Made by a program: the position numbers and the translations under genes
Assembly: GCA_964615765.1 (NCBI GenBank)
Contig: CAZTQN010000001.1
Location: 124,001 to 188,000 of the forward strand
Length of the DNA stretch: 64,000 nucleotides
Source of the DNA: CAZTQN01 sp964615765
GTDB taxonomy: Bacteria; Planctomycetota; Phycisphaerae; Phycisphaerales; UBA1924
Direction of reading: 5' to 3'
In this document: piece after piece, positions 1 to 9,075 of the stretch
Position numbering within the stretch: the stretch's first letter is position 1
Layout: each line of letters begins with the position of its first letter
Notes under the pieces: model-generated
Seen by the model: only the letters and a program-made list of their open reading frames with translations
Database searches by the model: none
What the model was told of the DNA's origin: nothing

Positions 1-103
1 CGGGCAGACCGCCGAGCGCGCGGAGCCCGATCGCGATGATGATGAGGTTCACCACGATCGCGAGCACCGGGCGCTTGATGAAAATGTCCGTGATCGATCC
101 CAT
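1..103 (-). CDS. RND efflux transporter permease, N-terminal fragment
   Basis: Only the first 34 codons are inside the window; the gene runs off the left edge. The peptide begins MGSITDIFIKRPVLAIVVNL and continues into a hydrophobic helix with LRALGG. This is the typical start of AcrB/MexB-type inner-membrane permeases, where the short cytoplasmic FIKRP segment precedes TM1. It lies 66 bases downstream of the adaptor gene on the same strand, so the two most likely form one efflux operon. Substrate and the RND subgroup cannot be judged from this piece. Confidence 0.85.
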   Translation of the reverse strand, partial: MGSITDIFIKRPVLAIVVNLIIIAIGLRALGGLP

Positions 104-169
104 ACAGCCCCTGTCGACAACCCGTCCCCGGAACGTCCGAACTCAGAACGCGTGTGTGATGAACGCGGC

Positions 170-1492
170 TTACGCCGCGGGGGCCTTCTGGGGCTCCTGC
201 CCGCCCGGCCCGCCGGGTCCGCCTGGGCCGCCGGGTCCACCGGGTCCGCCCGGGCCGTCCGGCTGGCCGCGGAGCACCGCCCCGCCCTCGCGGAGCTTGT
301 GCGAGCCGTTGCCGGCGAGCTCTTCGTTCGCGTCGAGGCCCTTCTCGACAACGATGCGATCGCCGAGCGTGGGGCCCAGCGTGATGAAGCGCTGGTGGCT
401 GCGCAGCGTGCCGGGGTTCTTCTCGTCGGGCAGGATGATGAAGACGTGGTCGCCGAAGGACGCACGGCGGACGGCGGTGGTCGGGATCGTCAGCCGCGAC
501 TGTTCGGAGCCGATGGGCACCCGCACGTCGACGAACATCCCGGGACGGAGGCGCTCCCCGGGGTTGTCGACGACGGCGCGGACGCGGAGGTTGCGGGTGG
601 TGGCGTTGGCGCTGGCGTCCATCGCGACGACCTCGATCTGCGTCGACTCGGTGCCCAGGGCGGTCGATGCGGCCGTCACGCGCATCCCGTTCTGCACCAG
701 CCCGGCGTACTCCTGCGGGATGGCGAAGTCGACGAAGATGCGGTCGCCGACGGACTGCAGGCTGACGACCGACGCACCCTCGGCGAGATAGGCCCCGGGG
801 TGGACGTTGCGCAGGCCGGCCCGGGCCTTGAACGGGGCCTTGAGGACTTTCTTGGCGATGACGGTGCGGATCTGATCGGCGCGGGCCCGGTCGGCGACGA
901 CCTCGGCCTTGGCCCGTTCGATGGCGGCGTTGTACGCGTCGATGTCGGCGCGGGCGCGGTCGAGTTCGGTGCGGACGCGGTCGAGTTCGGACTCGGCCGC
1001 CGCCCGGGCTTGCACGGCCGGCTCCCACCGGCGCATGTTCGCCTGGGCCAGGTCGAGCTGCGCGTGGGCCGTCCGCATCGAGGCTTCCGCGGAGCGGACG
1101 CCCGCCTCGCTAACGAGGACGGCGGCCTCGGCGGCGTTCAGGTCGGCCTGTTCGGACGCGTCGTCCAGGCGGACGAGCACCTGCCCCGGCTCGACGATCG
1201 CGCCCGATTCGAACAGCACCTCGCTCACCTTGCCCGAGACCTCATTACTGAGCGTCACGGACTGGATGGCGATCACCGTGCCGACCAGATCGGACGTCGG
1301 GGTCCATTTGATCGGCGTCGGGCGGATGATCTCGACCGCCTCCGCCGGCTCCGGCGGTGGTGGGGCGGCCATCGCCGTCCGGACCGAGTTCCACTTCCAC
1401 AGACCGAGCGCCCCGAAGACCGCGAGCACGCCCGCGATGATCGCCACAGCGGCTATCCCGGATCGCACCTTCATCCGCTTCTGCCTTTCCAT
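170..1492 (-). CDS. RND efflux periplasmic adaptor subunit (membrane fusion protein)
   Basis: 440 aa. This is the adaptor that links an inner-membrane RND pump to an outer-membrane channel. An N-terminal membrane anchor (about residues 10-30) is followed by the split lipoyl domain (GTVIAIQSVTLSNEVSGKV early, KAPFKARAGLRNV later). Between them lies a long alanine/arginine-rich hairpin (about 105-200), and after them the beta-barrel region (RIFVDFAIPQEYAGLVQNG). The last about 30 residues are an unusual run of Gly-Pro-Gly triplets that is probably disordered. The start at 1492 is taken; Met7 (1474) also has a purine-rich upstream stretch. The permease start follows directly, indicating an operon. 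Confidence 0.9.
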   Translation of the reverse strand: MERQKRMKVRSGIAAVAIIAGVLAVFGALGLWKWNSVRTAMAAPPPPEPAEAVEIIRPTPIKWTPTSDLVGTVIAIQSVTLSNEVSGKVSEVLFESGAIVEPGQVLVRLDDASEQADLNAAEAAVLVSEAGVRSAEASMRTAHAQLDLAQANMRRWEPAVQARAAAESELDRVRTELDRARADIDAYNAAIERAKAEVVADRARADQIRTVIAKKVLKAPFKARAGLRNVHPGAYLAEGASVVSLQSVGDRIFVDFAIPQEYAGLVQNGMRVTAASTALGTESTQIEVVAMDASANATTRNLRVRAVVDNPGERLRPGMFVDVRVPIGSEQSRLTIPTTAVRRASFGDHVFIILPDEKNPGTLRSHQRFITLGPTLGDRIVVEKGLDANEELAGNGSHKLREGGAVLRGQPDGPGGPGGPGGPGGPGGPGGQEPQKAPAA

Positions 1493-1828
1493 GCCGACCC
1501 CGCCCTGCCCCGGGTCCCGCCACCCGCTTAAGCCGCCGTCCCGCCCCCAGCACCGACACCGCGGCGTGCCCGTCGATCAGACGTGTCCATTCACCGACAG
1601 ACACGATGGTAGCGTCCTGTATTCGGTCACCGTCAGGTGACACGGGGCAAAGACCACAAGATGATGGCCCGTTCACGCGTGGCTGAAGTCCACTCCATCG
1701 GGTTGCCAACCGGCGACAGGTTCGGCCCTACCATGGCGGCCTTATTCCCCAACGGGTGGGGAGCGGACCGCCCGCCGCGTCCATGTGGACCGGCTCGGCT
1801 TACCCGCTCTGGACCCCGGAGATGACCC
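1493..1828. other. Divergent spacer between efflux operon and tig
   Basis: This 336-base spacer separates the leftward efflux operon from rightward tig and must hold both promoters. No gene is supported in it. A short inverted repeat, GTCACC/GGTGAC with a 4-base gap, sits at 1626-1641 and could be an operator for the efflux operon, but no regulator gene is adjacent. No convincing -35/-10 pair with normal spacing was found. Confidence 0.4.
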
Positions 1829-3202
1829 ATGGCCACGCAGCAGAACGAATCCCCGAACCGCGTTGAAATCTCTGACGCCGGCCCGAGCCGCAAGAAACTG
1901 AAGATCGAGATTCCCGCCCAGACGGTGGCGGAGCACCTGGGCACGTCGCTCGATACGGCCCTGGTCGAAGCCGAGTTGCCGGGCTTCCGCAAGGGGCGCG
2001 TGCCGCGTCGACTGGTGGAGAAGAAGTTCGGGACCGCGATCCGCCGCGAGGCGAAGAACGCGCTGGTCGCAGAGGCGTTCAACAAGGCGATCGAGGATCA
2101 CAAGCTCCGCGTCGTTGGCGACGCGACCAGCGAGATGCTCGACAAGGTCGACATCCGCGAGGGCGAGGCCCTGACGTTCGAGATCGAGGTCGAAGTTCGG
2201 CCGGAGTTCGATCTGCCCAGCCTCGACGGCATCGAGGTCAAGAAGCCGCTGATCGAGATCACCGACGAAATGGTGAAGACGGAAGTCGATCGCCTGCTGC
2301 TCAACGAGGGCGAGCTGAAGAGCAAGGAGAAGCCGGAAGCGGGGGACTATCTGACGGGGCACGCCGTCATGACCGGCGAGGGCGGGAAGGTGCACCTGGA
2401 CATCCAGGACGCGGTGATCCAGATCCCGACGCCGGACAAGAACGGCAAGGGGATGATCCTGGGCGTGGTGGTGGACGACTTCTCGAAGCAGATCGGCCTG
2501 CCGGCGATCGGCTCGACGGCGACCGTGAAGACCACGGGCCCGCAGAACCACGAGAACGAAGAGATCCGCGGCAAGCCGCTGTCGATCACGTTCACCGTCA
2601 AGCGGGCCGACGAGATCGTGCCGGCGCCGATCGAGACGCTGGCGGAACGGTACGGGATGGCGTCGGCGGACGAGCTGCGCCAGGCCGTCAAGACGCGGAT
2701 CGAGCAGCGCATCCAGGTCGACCAGCAGTCGGCGATGCGTCAGCAGGTCGCCAAGCACCTGCTGGAGAAGACGACTTTCGACCTGCCGCAGCGGCTCACG
2801 GCCCAGCAGGCGATGCGCAACCTGGAGCGGGCCCGGTACGAACTGATGTACCGCGGCGTGGACGCGGCCCGCATCGAGGAGAACCTGGCGAACCTGCGGG
2901 CCCAGGCGGGCGCGCAGGCCGTCGGCGAGCTCAAGCTGTTCTTCATCCTCGACAAGGCCGCCGAGCAGTTCGACGTCAAGGTCTCCGAGGCGGAGATCAA
3001 CGGCCGGATCGCGCAGATCGCGGCCTCACGCGGGGAGCGTCCGGAGAAGCTGCGTCAGGAGATCATCGCCCGCAACCAGGTCGGGATGATCTTCACGCAG
3101 ATCCGCGAGCACAAGACGATGGACGTCATCCTCAGCAAGGCGAAGGTCGCCGAGCTGCCGCTGGCCGAGTTCCAGAAGACGTTCGGCACGACGCAGGCCT
3201 GA
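1829..3202 (+). CDS. tig: Trigger factor, ribosome-associated chaperone/PPIase
   Basis: 457 aa, the usual family length. It binds the ribosomal exit tunnel and shields nascent chains. The N-terminal ribosome-binding domain carries the family signature GFRKGRVPRRLVEKKFG (about residues 50-66), and the typical EIEVEVRPEF segment leads into the PPIase-like domain (about 150-250). The C-terminal half is helical (arms and cradle), with REHKTMDVILSKAKV close to the end, as in other trigger factors. It is followed by a rho-independent terminator, so it is probably transcribed alone. The ATG start lies 4 bases after a GGAGATGA stretch. Confidence 0.95.
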   Translation: MATQQNESPNRVEISDAGPSRKKLKIEIPAQTVAEHLGTSLDTALVEAELPGFRKGRVPRRLVEKKFGTAIRREAKNALVAEAFNKAIEDHKLRVVGDATSEMLDKVDIREGEALTFEIEVEVRPEFDLPSLDGIEVKKPLIEITDEMVKTEVDRLLLNEGELKSKEKPEAGDYLTGHAVMTGEGGKVHLDIQDAVIQIPTPDKNGKGMILGVVVDDFSKQIGLPAIGSTATVKTTGPQNHENEEIRGKPLSITFTVKRADEIVPAPIETLAERYGMASADELRQAVKTRIEQRIQVDQQSAMRQQVAKHLLEKTTFDLPQRLTAQQAMRNLERARYELMYRGVDAARIEENLANLRAQAGAQAVGELKLFFILDKAAEQFDVKVSEAEINGRIAQIAASRGERPEKLRQEIIARNQVGMIFTQIREHKTMDVILSKAKVAELPLAEFQKTFGTTQA

Positions 3203-3233
3203 GTCGGCGCCAAGCACCGAGCACACACGAAAG

Positions 3234-3275
3234 CGACCGGCGTTCCCGTGGGGGGCGCCGGTCGTTGTGATTTTT
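3234..3275 (+). terminator. Rho-independent terminator after tig
   Basis: A perfect 9-bp stem, CGACCGGCG / CGCCGGTCG (3234-3242 and 3256-3264), encloses a 13-base loop and is followed by a T-rich tail (3265-3275). It lies 31 bases after the tig stop and just before the convergent TSCPD gene. Confidence 0.75.
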
Positions 3276-3302
3276 GGGATTGACGATGCGGCGCGCGGCG
3301 GC

Positions 3303-3674
3303 TTATCGCGCCGCGTCCACGCCGCAAAAGTTCAGTTCCAGGAACCGTGCGACGTAGTCGACGATGGACTGGCACTCGGGGATGTCGGGGTTGCTGGTCG
3401 GGCCCATGGGCTCGAAGCGCATGCCGCGGAAGCGGATGACGGCGTCTTCGAGCGTCAGCCCGTATTGCAGGGCGAGGCTGAAGGCGCGGCAGTAGGCCTG
3501 GCACATGCCCGACATGGTCGAGCCTTCCTTGGCCATCTTGATGAAGATCTCGCCGGGTTGCCCGTCGGGGTGCAGGCCGATGGTCAGGTACCCCTCGTGC
3601 CCGTTGATCGAGAACTTGTGCGTGATCGACGACCGCGTTTCCGGCAACACCTGACGTTGCGACAGCATGCCCAT
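3303..3674 (-). CDS. Small standalone TSCPD-domain protein (class II ribonucleotide reductase-like)
   Basis: 123 aa. It matches the C-terminal TSCPD region of B12-dependent ribonucleotide reductases: THKFSINGHEGYLTIGLHPD, GQPGEIFIKMAKEGST and RFEPMGPTSNPDIP are near-textbook. No catalytic ten-stranded barrel is present, and the C-terminal CxxC tail that re-reduces the enzyme is absent. It may therefore be an accessory or regulatory subunit, comparable to split NrdJb-type proteins, but this is inference. The start at 3674 is chosen because GGAGG lies 8 bases upstream; the frame is open further upstream but that extension resembles nothing. It converges on tig. Confidence 0.8.
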   Translation of the reverse strand: MGMLSQRQVLPETRSSITHKFSINGHEGYLTIGLHPDGQPGEIFIKMAKEGSTMSGMCQAYCRAFSLALQYGLTLEDAVIRFRGMRFEPMGPTSNPDIPECQSIVDYVARFLELNFCGVDAAR

Positions 3675-4705
3675 CCTGCCCGCCTCCGTGCGGCGATCGT
3701 CGCCGCTGACATCCGTGTACTGACGCCCAATCCCGAGGGCGGGAAGAAACCCCGCCTCGACGCCGCTGCCCCGTGCCCGCCGAACCCTGGTGGAGGATTC
3801 AGTAGCCCCGCCGTACCCCAACAGATCGGTGCTCGGCGGCCGGGCCCCACAGAATATCGGATCCGCAAAGACCCTGCAAAGCGCCGGCACCGGCGGCTGT
3901 CAGTTGCGCACCCGACCGCTCGGGTTCGTGGACAACGCGTCGGTTGATGCACAAACAGCCCAGGTTCCGCTCGCCAGGGGGCTCCTCGCTGCCGATTTGC
4001 TCCCCGGAACAAGGTTTGCTCGAACGGGTAGGCGTGTCGGGCGAACAACCCACCGGCTGCTCCGTATTCGCCCCACCCTGCTCGAACCGATACAGTTGTT
4101 TGCCCATGGGCACCGTGCTGACTGTCCACCGCCAACACCCGCCGAAACACTCGGCGGCCCGGATCTCGCCCTTGTGCGCGATCACGTGGCTGATCCTGGT
4201 GTCGGTGGCGTTGTCAAGCACGACGCCGGCGGTGGTTCGGGCGGCGGGGCCGGTGTGCCCGCCGCTGGATCCGGCCCATGCGCTCCCGCTGACCCGAGCC
4301 GGTGAGGCGGGGGCGCTGCCCGCGCGGACGCCGCCTCGGTCCCATGTGAACCCCGGCGCCCGGCGTGCGCTGGGCGGGGCGCTGATGAATGTTCGCCCGG
4401 CGGCGGCTGAGCCGACGCGGGCGGATGTTGACCGGGTGGACACGGCTTCGGGCGGACTTCGGGCCGCGGTTCGGGCCGGGCTGGGGGCGCTGCCCCCGCC
4501 GCTGGGCTGAAGCCCGACGACGATCATCACTGTTCATACCACCCGTTTGTGCCGTCCGAGATCGATGCGGCGTCCGCGCGCAGGTTGTGCGATGCGTGGG
4601 CCCGCGTGGTTGGTGACGGCGCTGGATTGACCGCACACGACCATGCCGTGCGCTCGCCCGCGTTTTCATCGCGGGCGGGGCCGGTCCCCATATTCGGAAC
4701 CCACC
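3675..4705. other. Gene-free interval of about 1 kb upstream of secA
   Basis: Both strands have open frames here, but their translations are low-complexity Arg/Pro/Ala/Gly with no family resemblance and no ribosome binding site, so no gene is called. The stretch 3880-4160 is less G+C-rich than its surroundings and rich in small hairpins, for example CCGCCGA/TCGGCGG at 4139-4157. Words reminiscent of the 3' half of RNase P RNA occur in order on the + strand at 4004-4014, 4026-4033 and 4120-4129, but the invariant 5' motif was not found. A structured RNA or long leader of secA is possible. Confidence 0.4.
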
Positions 4706-7700
4706 ATGCCTCCCGCCGTGACCAGCCAGGGCATCCCGCTCATCGGCCCGATTCTGAACCGCATCATTGGTACGCGCAACGAGCGCTTCGTGAAGAAGTA
4801 CACGCAGCGTGTGGCCGCGATCAACGCGATGGAGCAGGAGGTCCGTCGGCTGACGGACGCGGACCTCAAGAACAAGGTGCAGGACTTCCGCCAGCGCCTG
4901 GACAAGGGTGAGACGCCGGACCAGTTGCTGCCGGCTGCGCTGGCGGTGGCGCGCGAGGCGATGGACCGGGCGGTGGGGATCCGGAACATCTTCAACCCGA
5001 AGTTTGAAGGGCGGTTCGATCCGTCGGTGCTGCCCGGGCCGGCGCGGGAGATCTATGAGCGGCTGAAGGCGGAGGTGGCGTCGCGTCAGCCGGCCCCGCC
5101 GACGGGCGAGTTCCTGGGCTGCTCGGAGCCGGTGCACCCGTACATGCAGGTGAACATCCCGAACGAGCTGTACGAGGCGGTGCGGCAGGTGTACACGCTG
5201 TCGAAGCCGCCGTTCCGAGCCAGGCCGTTCGACGTGCAGCTCATCGGCGGGATGGTGCTGTACCAGGGCAAGATCTCGGAAATGCGGACGGGGGAAGGCA
5301 AGACGATCGTGGGGCCGCTGGCGTGCTACCTGGCGGCAATCGAGCGTCGGAAGGTGCACGTGGTGACGGTGAACGACTACCTGGTGCAGCGCGACCGGGA
5401 CTGGACGTTCCCGTACTTCCACGCGCTGGGGCTGACGGTCGGGGCGATCCACCCGATGCACATGCAGCCGGAGCCGGTGAAGCGGGAGATGTACAAGTGC
5501 GACGTGGTGTACGGGACCACGTCGGAGTTCGGGTTCGATTACCTGCGCGACAACATGAAGCGGTCGGCCGAGCAGCAGGTGCAGAAGATGCGGCAGTTCG
5601 CGATCGTGGACGAGGTGGACTCGATCCTGATCGACGAGGCGCGCACGCCGCTGATCATCTCCGGCGCGGCCCACGACGACGCGCCGCGGTACGATCTGGC
5701 CGACCGGCTGGCGCGGCACCTGGTGCAGAAGCAGCGCCCGTGGCAGGAGTGTGACGACCGTGTGCAGGCGTGCAAGCGGCGCATGAAGGGGCTGGAGGGG
5801 GACATCCGCAACGCGCGCGACAAGGCGACGGTGCCGGAGCTGCAGGCGCAGCTCAAGGCGGCGGCGGCGGAACTGCCGACGCTCGAGAAGGAACGCTCGC
5901 GGCACGTGCAGTATTACGAGGTTGAACTGGAAAAGAAGCAGGCGCACGTGACGCACGACGGGATCGCCGAGGCGCAGCGCGTGGCGGGCGTCGGGTCGTT
6001 CTACGTTGGCGAGAACATGGACCTGCCGCACCTGCTCAACCAGGCGGTCCGGGCCCACGTGGTGTACCAGCTCGACCGCGACTACATCATCGCGCCGTCG
6101 GAGAACCCGCAGACGGGGCGGCAGGAGCCGAGCATCGTCATCGTCGACGTCAACACCGGCCGCCCGATGGTGGGGCGGCAGTGGTCGGACGGGCTGCACC
6201 AGGCCGTGGAGGCCAAGGAGAGCGTGCCCATCCGCCAGGAGACGCAGACGGTCGCGACGATCACGATCCAGAACTTCTTCAAGATGTACAAGCGGCTGGC
6301 GGGGATGACTGGGACGGCGGACACCGAAGCGCAGGAGTTCCACGACATCTACGGGATGGACGTGGTGTCGATCCCGACGAACCTGCCGGTGGTGCGGAGC
6401 GACTTCGACGACCTGATGTTCCTGACCGGCAAGGACAAGTGGTCGTCGATTGTTGACGAGATCAAGACGTTCCACGACGTGGGGCGTCCGGTGCTGGTCG
6501 GGACGACGTCGGTCGAGCGGAGCGAGACGCTGAGCAAGATGCTGGCGTCGCGGTACCAGATCAAGCACGAGGTGCTCAACGCCAAGCAGCACGACCGCGA
6601 GGCGCTCATCGTCGAGAACGCGGGGCAGCTGGGCGCGGTGATGATCGCGACCAACATGGCCGGGCGCGGGACGGACATCAAGCTCGGGCCGATCTCGCGC
6701 GAGGCGCTGCTGGACCACTGGCTGCGGCGGAGCCTGTGCTCGCGCGAACTGACGACCGGCGCGAGCACGGAGCAGCTGCGAGAGAACGTGTATCGCAAGG
6801 TCGGCCCGCGCGAGCTGGACAAGCCCAAGCACGAGGTCGAGCAGATGCCCTACGAGCAGCTCGAGCTCGCGCTCCTGCGGCACTGGGCCTTGAAATACAC
6901 CCTGGCGGAGCCCAAGACGATCGACCGGGCCGACGCGCCGCGCCTGCGGGAACTGCTGGACTCGGCCGGGCGGTTCATCCTGCACCGGATCGACTGGTTC
7001 GACACCATCGAGCAGATGGGCGGGCTGCACGTGATCGGGACCGAGCGGCACGAGTCGCGCCGCATCGACAACCAGCTGCGCGGGCGCTCCGGTCGCCAGG
7101 GCGACAAGGGCTCGTCGCGGTTCTACGTCTCGCTCGAAGACGACCTGATGAAGATGTTCGCCGGCGAGCGGACGATGAAGATCCTCGCGACCCTCGGCAT
7201 GAAGGAGGGCGACGCGATCGAGCACCCGATGCTCTCCAAGAGCGTCGAGCGGGCTCAGCGCAAGGTCGAAGAGCGGAACTTCCAGATCCGCAAGAACATC
7301 CTCGAGTATGACGAGGTGATGGAGCACCAGCGGCAGGGGTTCTACGGCCTGCGCCAGCGCGTGCTGGAAGGGCGCGACGTGCGCGGGCTCATCTTCGGCT
7401 ACATCCGCGAGTCCGTGCGTGACGCGGTGGGCCAGTACCTCGCGAAGGACTACGCCGCGACGTGCGCCGCGGAGTACGTCAAGCAGACGCTCGACATCTC
7501 CGTCTTCCCCGACCGCCTGCGCGGGCTGGACCTTTCGGAGATGGACAAGCGCCTGCGCCAGGACGCGAAGGACGAAGCGCGGCAGATGATCGACGTCACG
7601 CTGGGCGAGTACATCCCGGCCGAGGGGTCCGAGTTCGAGATGGACTTCGACGCCGAGGGGCTGGCCCGGTGGGCCAAGAGCCACTTCAACCTCGAGATGA

Positions 7701-9004
7701 GCCCGGACGAGATCCGTGCCAAGGGCACGGCGGGTCGCCGCGCGATCCGCGATGCGCTGGTCGAGGCTTCGGAGAACCGCATCGACACGGCCAACCTCGA
7801 CGGGCTGGCGAAGTTCGTCGAGAAGGACTATGGCGCCCAGGAACTGTCGAAGTGGGCCGACCAGAAGTTCGGCATCACGGTCGCGGCGGCGGAGATCAGC
7901 AAGGCGTCGGACGACGGCGCGGCGGCGGTCGAGGCGCTGTTCGTCAAGCAGGCGGAGGAACGGTACCGCAAGCTCGAGATCGACTACCCGGTCGATTACG
8001 CGATGAACATGGCGCGGATGCTGATGCAGCAGAACCCGCTGGCGGGCGCGGACTACCTGGTGACCTTTGCGAACCAGCGGTTCGGGCTGGACTGGACGCG
8101 CGAGACGCTGATGCGCACGCCGCCGCAGCAGGCCCAGGTGCAGCTGCGCGAGGCGTCGGCGAAGATCGTGGCGTCGAACCAGGTGGAGACGCGGGTGCAG
8201 GCGGCGCTGGCGATCACGGACCTGACGGCGCAGGAGGCGTACTTCAAGGACACGCTGAAGATCGACCCGCCGGAGAATCTGAACCGGCTGGACGCGGAAG
8301 AGCGCGCCAGCGCGGTGCGGGCGAAGATCGAGGGCGTGCTGCGTGCGGAGATGCTGGGCTTCGAGCGGACCCTGATGCTCGAGGTGCTGGACGATCTGTG
8401 GAAGAACCACCTGTACGCGATGGACCAACTGCGCGACTCGATCCACTACCGCGGCTTCAGCCAGCAGGACCCACGCATCGAGTTCAAGCGCGAGGGCTCG
8501 CGCATGTTCAAGGGGATGATGGAGAGCGTGCGCGATCGCCTGACGGATCTGCTGTTCAAGGTGCAGATCATGCCGCAGTCTCCGCCGCCGATGGCGGCCC
8601 CGCGTCCGCCGGCGCCGCGTCCGCCGGTCGCGCCGCCGGGCGGGGCGGGCAACGGGGCCGCGGGCGGGGCAGGCGGCGGGCCGGCGCCCGCGCGGGCGCC
8701 GATGGGCGTCGGCGGGATGATCGCCGGTCCGGGGCTGATCGCGGGGCCCGGGCTGGCGATGCCCGGGCCGGCCGCGACGCCGATGAGCGATCGTGCGCAG
8801 CGCGATCTCGATGCAGCCCAGCGCGCGGGGGTTGATCCCTCGGCGAAGGCGGCGCCGGTGGAGAAGGGCGAGCGGTTCGGTCGCAACGACGCGTGCCCGA
8901 TGGACACGGGCCGCAAGTACAAGCGGTGCTGCAACCGGCCCGACGGGCTGTGCAACGGGCAGGGGATGCACCTGCCGCCGGGTCCGGATGACGGGACGGA
9001 TTAA
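4706..9004 (+). CDS. secA: Preprotein translocase ATPase SecA, extended form
   Basis: 1432 aa, against about 900 in E. coli. It drives Sec-dependent export. Walker A MRTGEGKT lies near residue 193, DEVDSILIDEARTPLIISG near 300, GRGTDIKLG near 652, and HVIGTERHESRRIDNQLRGR before the helical domains. Extra length comes from a coiled-coil insertion after the DEVD motif (about 335-415), an insertion after GRGTDIKLG, a large insertion in the C-terminal scaffold region, and a Pro/Gly/Ala linker (about 1290-1360). The C-terminal SEC-C motif reads CPMDTGRKYKRCC: the second zinc cysteine is methionine. The start at 4706 (MPPAVTSQG) is chosen over an upstream ATG at 4643 because the extension is Arg-rich and unlike SecA. 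Confidence 0.95.
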   Translation: MPPAVTSQGIPLIGPILNRIIGTRNERFVKKYTQRVAAINAMEQEVRRLTDADLKNKVQDFRQRLDKGETPDQLLPAALAVAREAMDRAVGIRNIFNPKFEGRFDPSVLPGPAREIYERLKAEVASRQPAPPTGEFLGCSEPVHPYMQVNIPNELYEAVRQVYTLSKPPFRARPFDVQLIGGMVLYQGKISEMRTGEGKTIVGPLACYLAAIERRKVHVVTVNDYLVQRDRDWTFPYFHALGLTVGAIHPMHMQPEPVKREMYKCDVVYGTTSEFGFDYLRDNMKRSAEQQVQKMRQFAIVDEVDSILIDEARTPLIISGAAHDDAPRYDLADRLARHLVQKQRPWQECDDRVQACKRRMKGLEGDIRNARDKATVPELQAQLKAAAAELPTLEKERSRHVQYYEVELEKKQAHVTHDGIAEAQRVAGVGSFYVGENMDLPHLLNQAVRAHVVYQLDRDYIIAPSENPQTGRQEPSIVIVDVNTGRPMVGRQWSDGLHQAVEAKESVPIRQETQTVATITIQNFFKMYKRLAGMTGTADTEAQEFHDIYGMDVVSIPTNLPVVRSDFDDLMFLTGKDKWSSIVDEIKTFHDVGRPVLVGTTSVERSETLSKMLASRYQIKHEVLNAKQHDREALIVENAGQLGAVMIATNMAGRGTDIKLGPISREALLDHWLRRSLCSRELTTGASTEQLRENVYRKVGPRELDKPKHEVEQMPYEQLELALLRHWALKYTLAEPKTIDRADAPRLRELLDSAGRFILHRIDWFDTIEQMGGLHVIGTERHESRRIDNQLRGRSGRQGDKGSSRFYVSLEDDLMKMFAGERTMKILATLGMKEGDAIEHPMLSKSVERAQRKVEERNFQIRKNILEYDEVMEHQRQGFYGLRQRVLEGRDVRGLIFGYIRESVRDAVGQYLAKDYAATCAAEYVKQTLDISVFPDRLRGLDLSEMDKRLRQDAKDEARQMIDVTLGEYIPAEGSEFEMDFDAEGLARWAKSHFNLEMSPDEIRAKGTAGRRAIRDALVEASENRIDTANLDGLAKFVEKDYGAQELSKWADQKFGITVAAAEISKASDDGAAAVEALFVKQAEERYRKLEIDYPVDYAMNMARMLMQQNPLAGADYLVTFANQRFGLDWTRETLMRTPPQQAQVQLREASAKIVASNQVETRVQAALAITDLTAQEAYFKDTLKIDPPENLNRLDAEERASAVRAKIEGVLRAEMLGFERTLMLEVLDDLWKNHLYAMDQLRDSIHYRGFSQQDPRIEFKREGSRMFKGMMESVRDRLTDLLFKVQIMPQSPPPMAAPRPPAPRPPVAPPGGAGNGAAGGAGGGPAPARAPMGVGGMIAGPGLIAGPGLAMPGPAATPMSDRAQRDLDAAQRAGVDPSAKAAPVEKGERFGRNDACPMDTGRKYKRCCNRPDGLCNGQGMHLPPGPDDGTD

Positions 9005-9042
9005 CGGACCTGGGGTCCGGCACAACATTCAGAGACACCGCC

Positions 9043-9075
9043 GCACGCCGCGAAACTCGCGGCGTGCTGTGTTTG
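9043..9075 (+). terminator. Hairpin terminator after secA
   Basis: A perfect 11-bp stem (GCACGCCGCGA / TCGCGGCGTGC) with an AAC loop spans 9043-9067 and is followed by the moderately T-rich tail TGTGTTTG. It lies 38 bases downstream of the secA stop. Confidence 0.6.

Noticed and set aside
204..261. Short G/C tandem repeat suggesting a CRISPR or microsatellite array
   Set aside because: It is the coding sequence for the Gly-Pro-Gly tail of the efflux adaptor, with no spacers or cas genes.
1710..1760. TTGCCA ... TACCAT promoter for tig
   Set aside because: The spacing is about 20 bases, beyond the usual 16-18, so it was not called.
3781..3800. TGGTGGAG box resembling the reverse complement of a tmRNA 3' end
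   Set aside because: No T-arm (GGTTCRA) precedes the CCACCA on the minus strand and no tmRNA 5' end is present.
3900..4190. Possible RNase P RNA (rnpB) on either strand
   Set aside because: Three short words match the 3' half in order, but the invariant GAGGAAAGTCC near the 5' end and other core motifs were not found, and looser matches also occur on the opposite strand. Kept as an open question in the findings, not as a gene.
5525..5545. GGTTCGATT T-loop-like string
   Set aside because: It lies inside the secA coding sequence and no cloverleaf can be drawn around it; no tRNA was found in the window.
4214..9028. Very long open frame antisense to secA (about 1600 codons)
   Set aside because: It is the shadow of the GC-rich secA codon pattern: the translation is Arg/His/Leu/Val low complexity with no motif, and secA itself is unambiguous.
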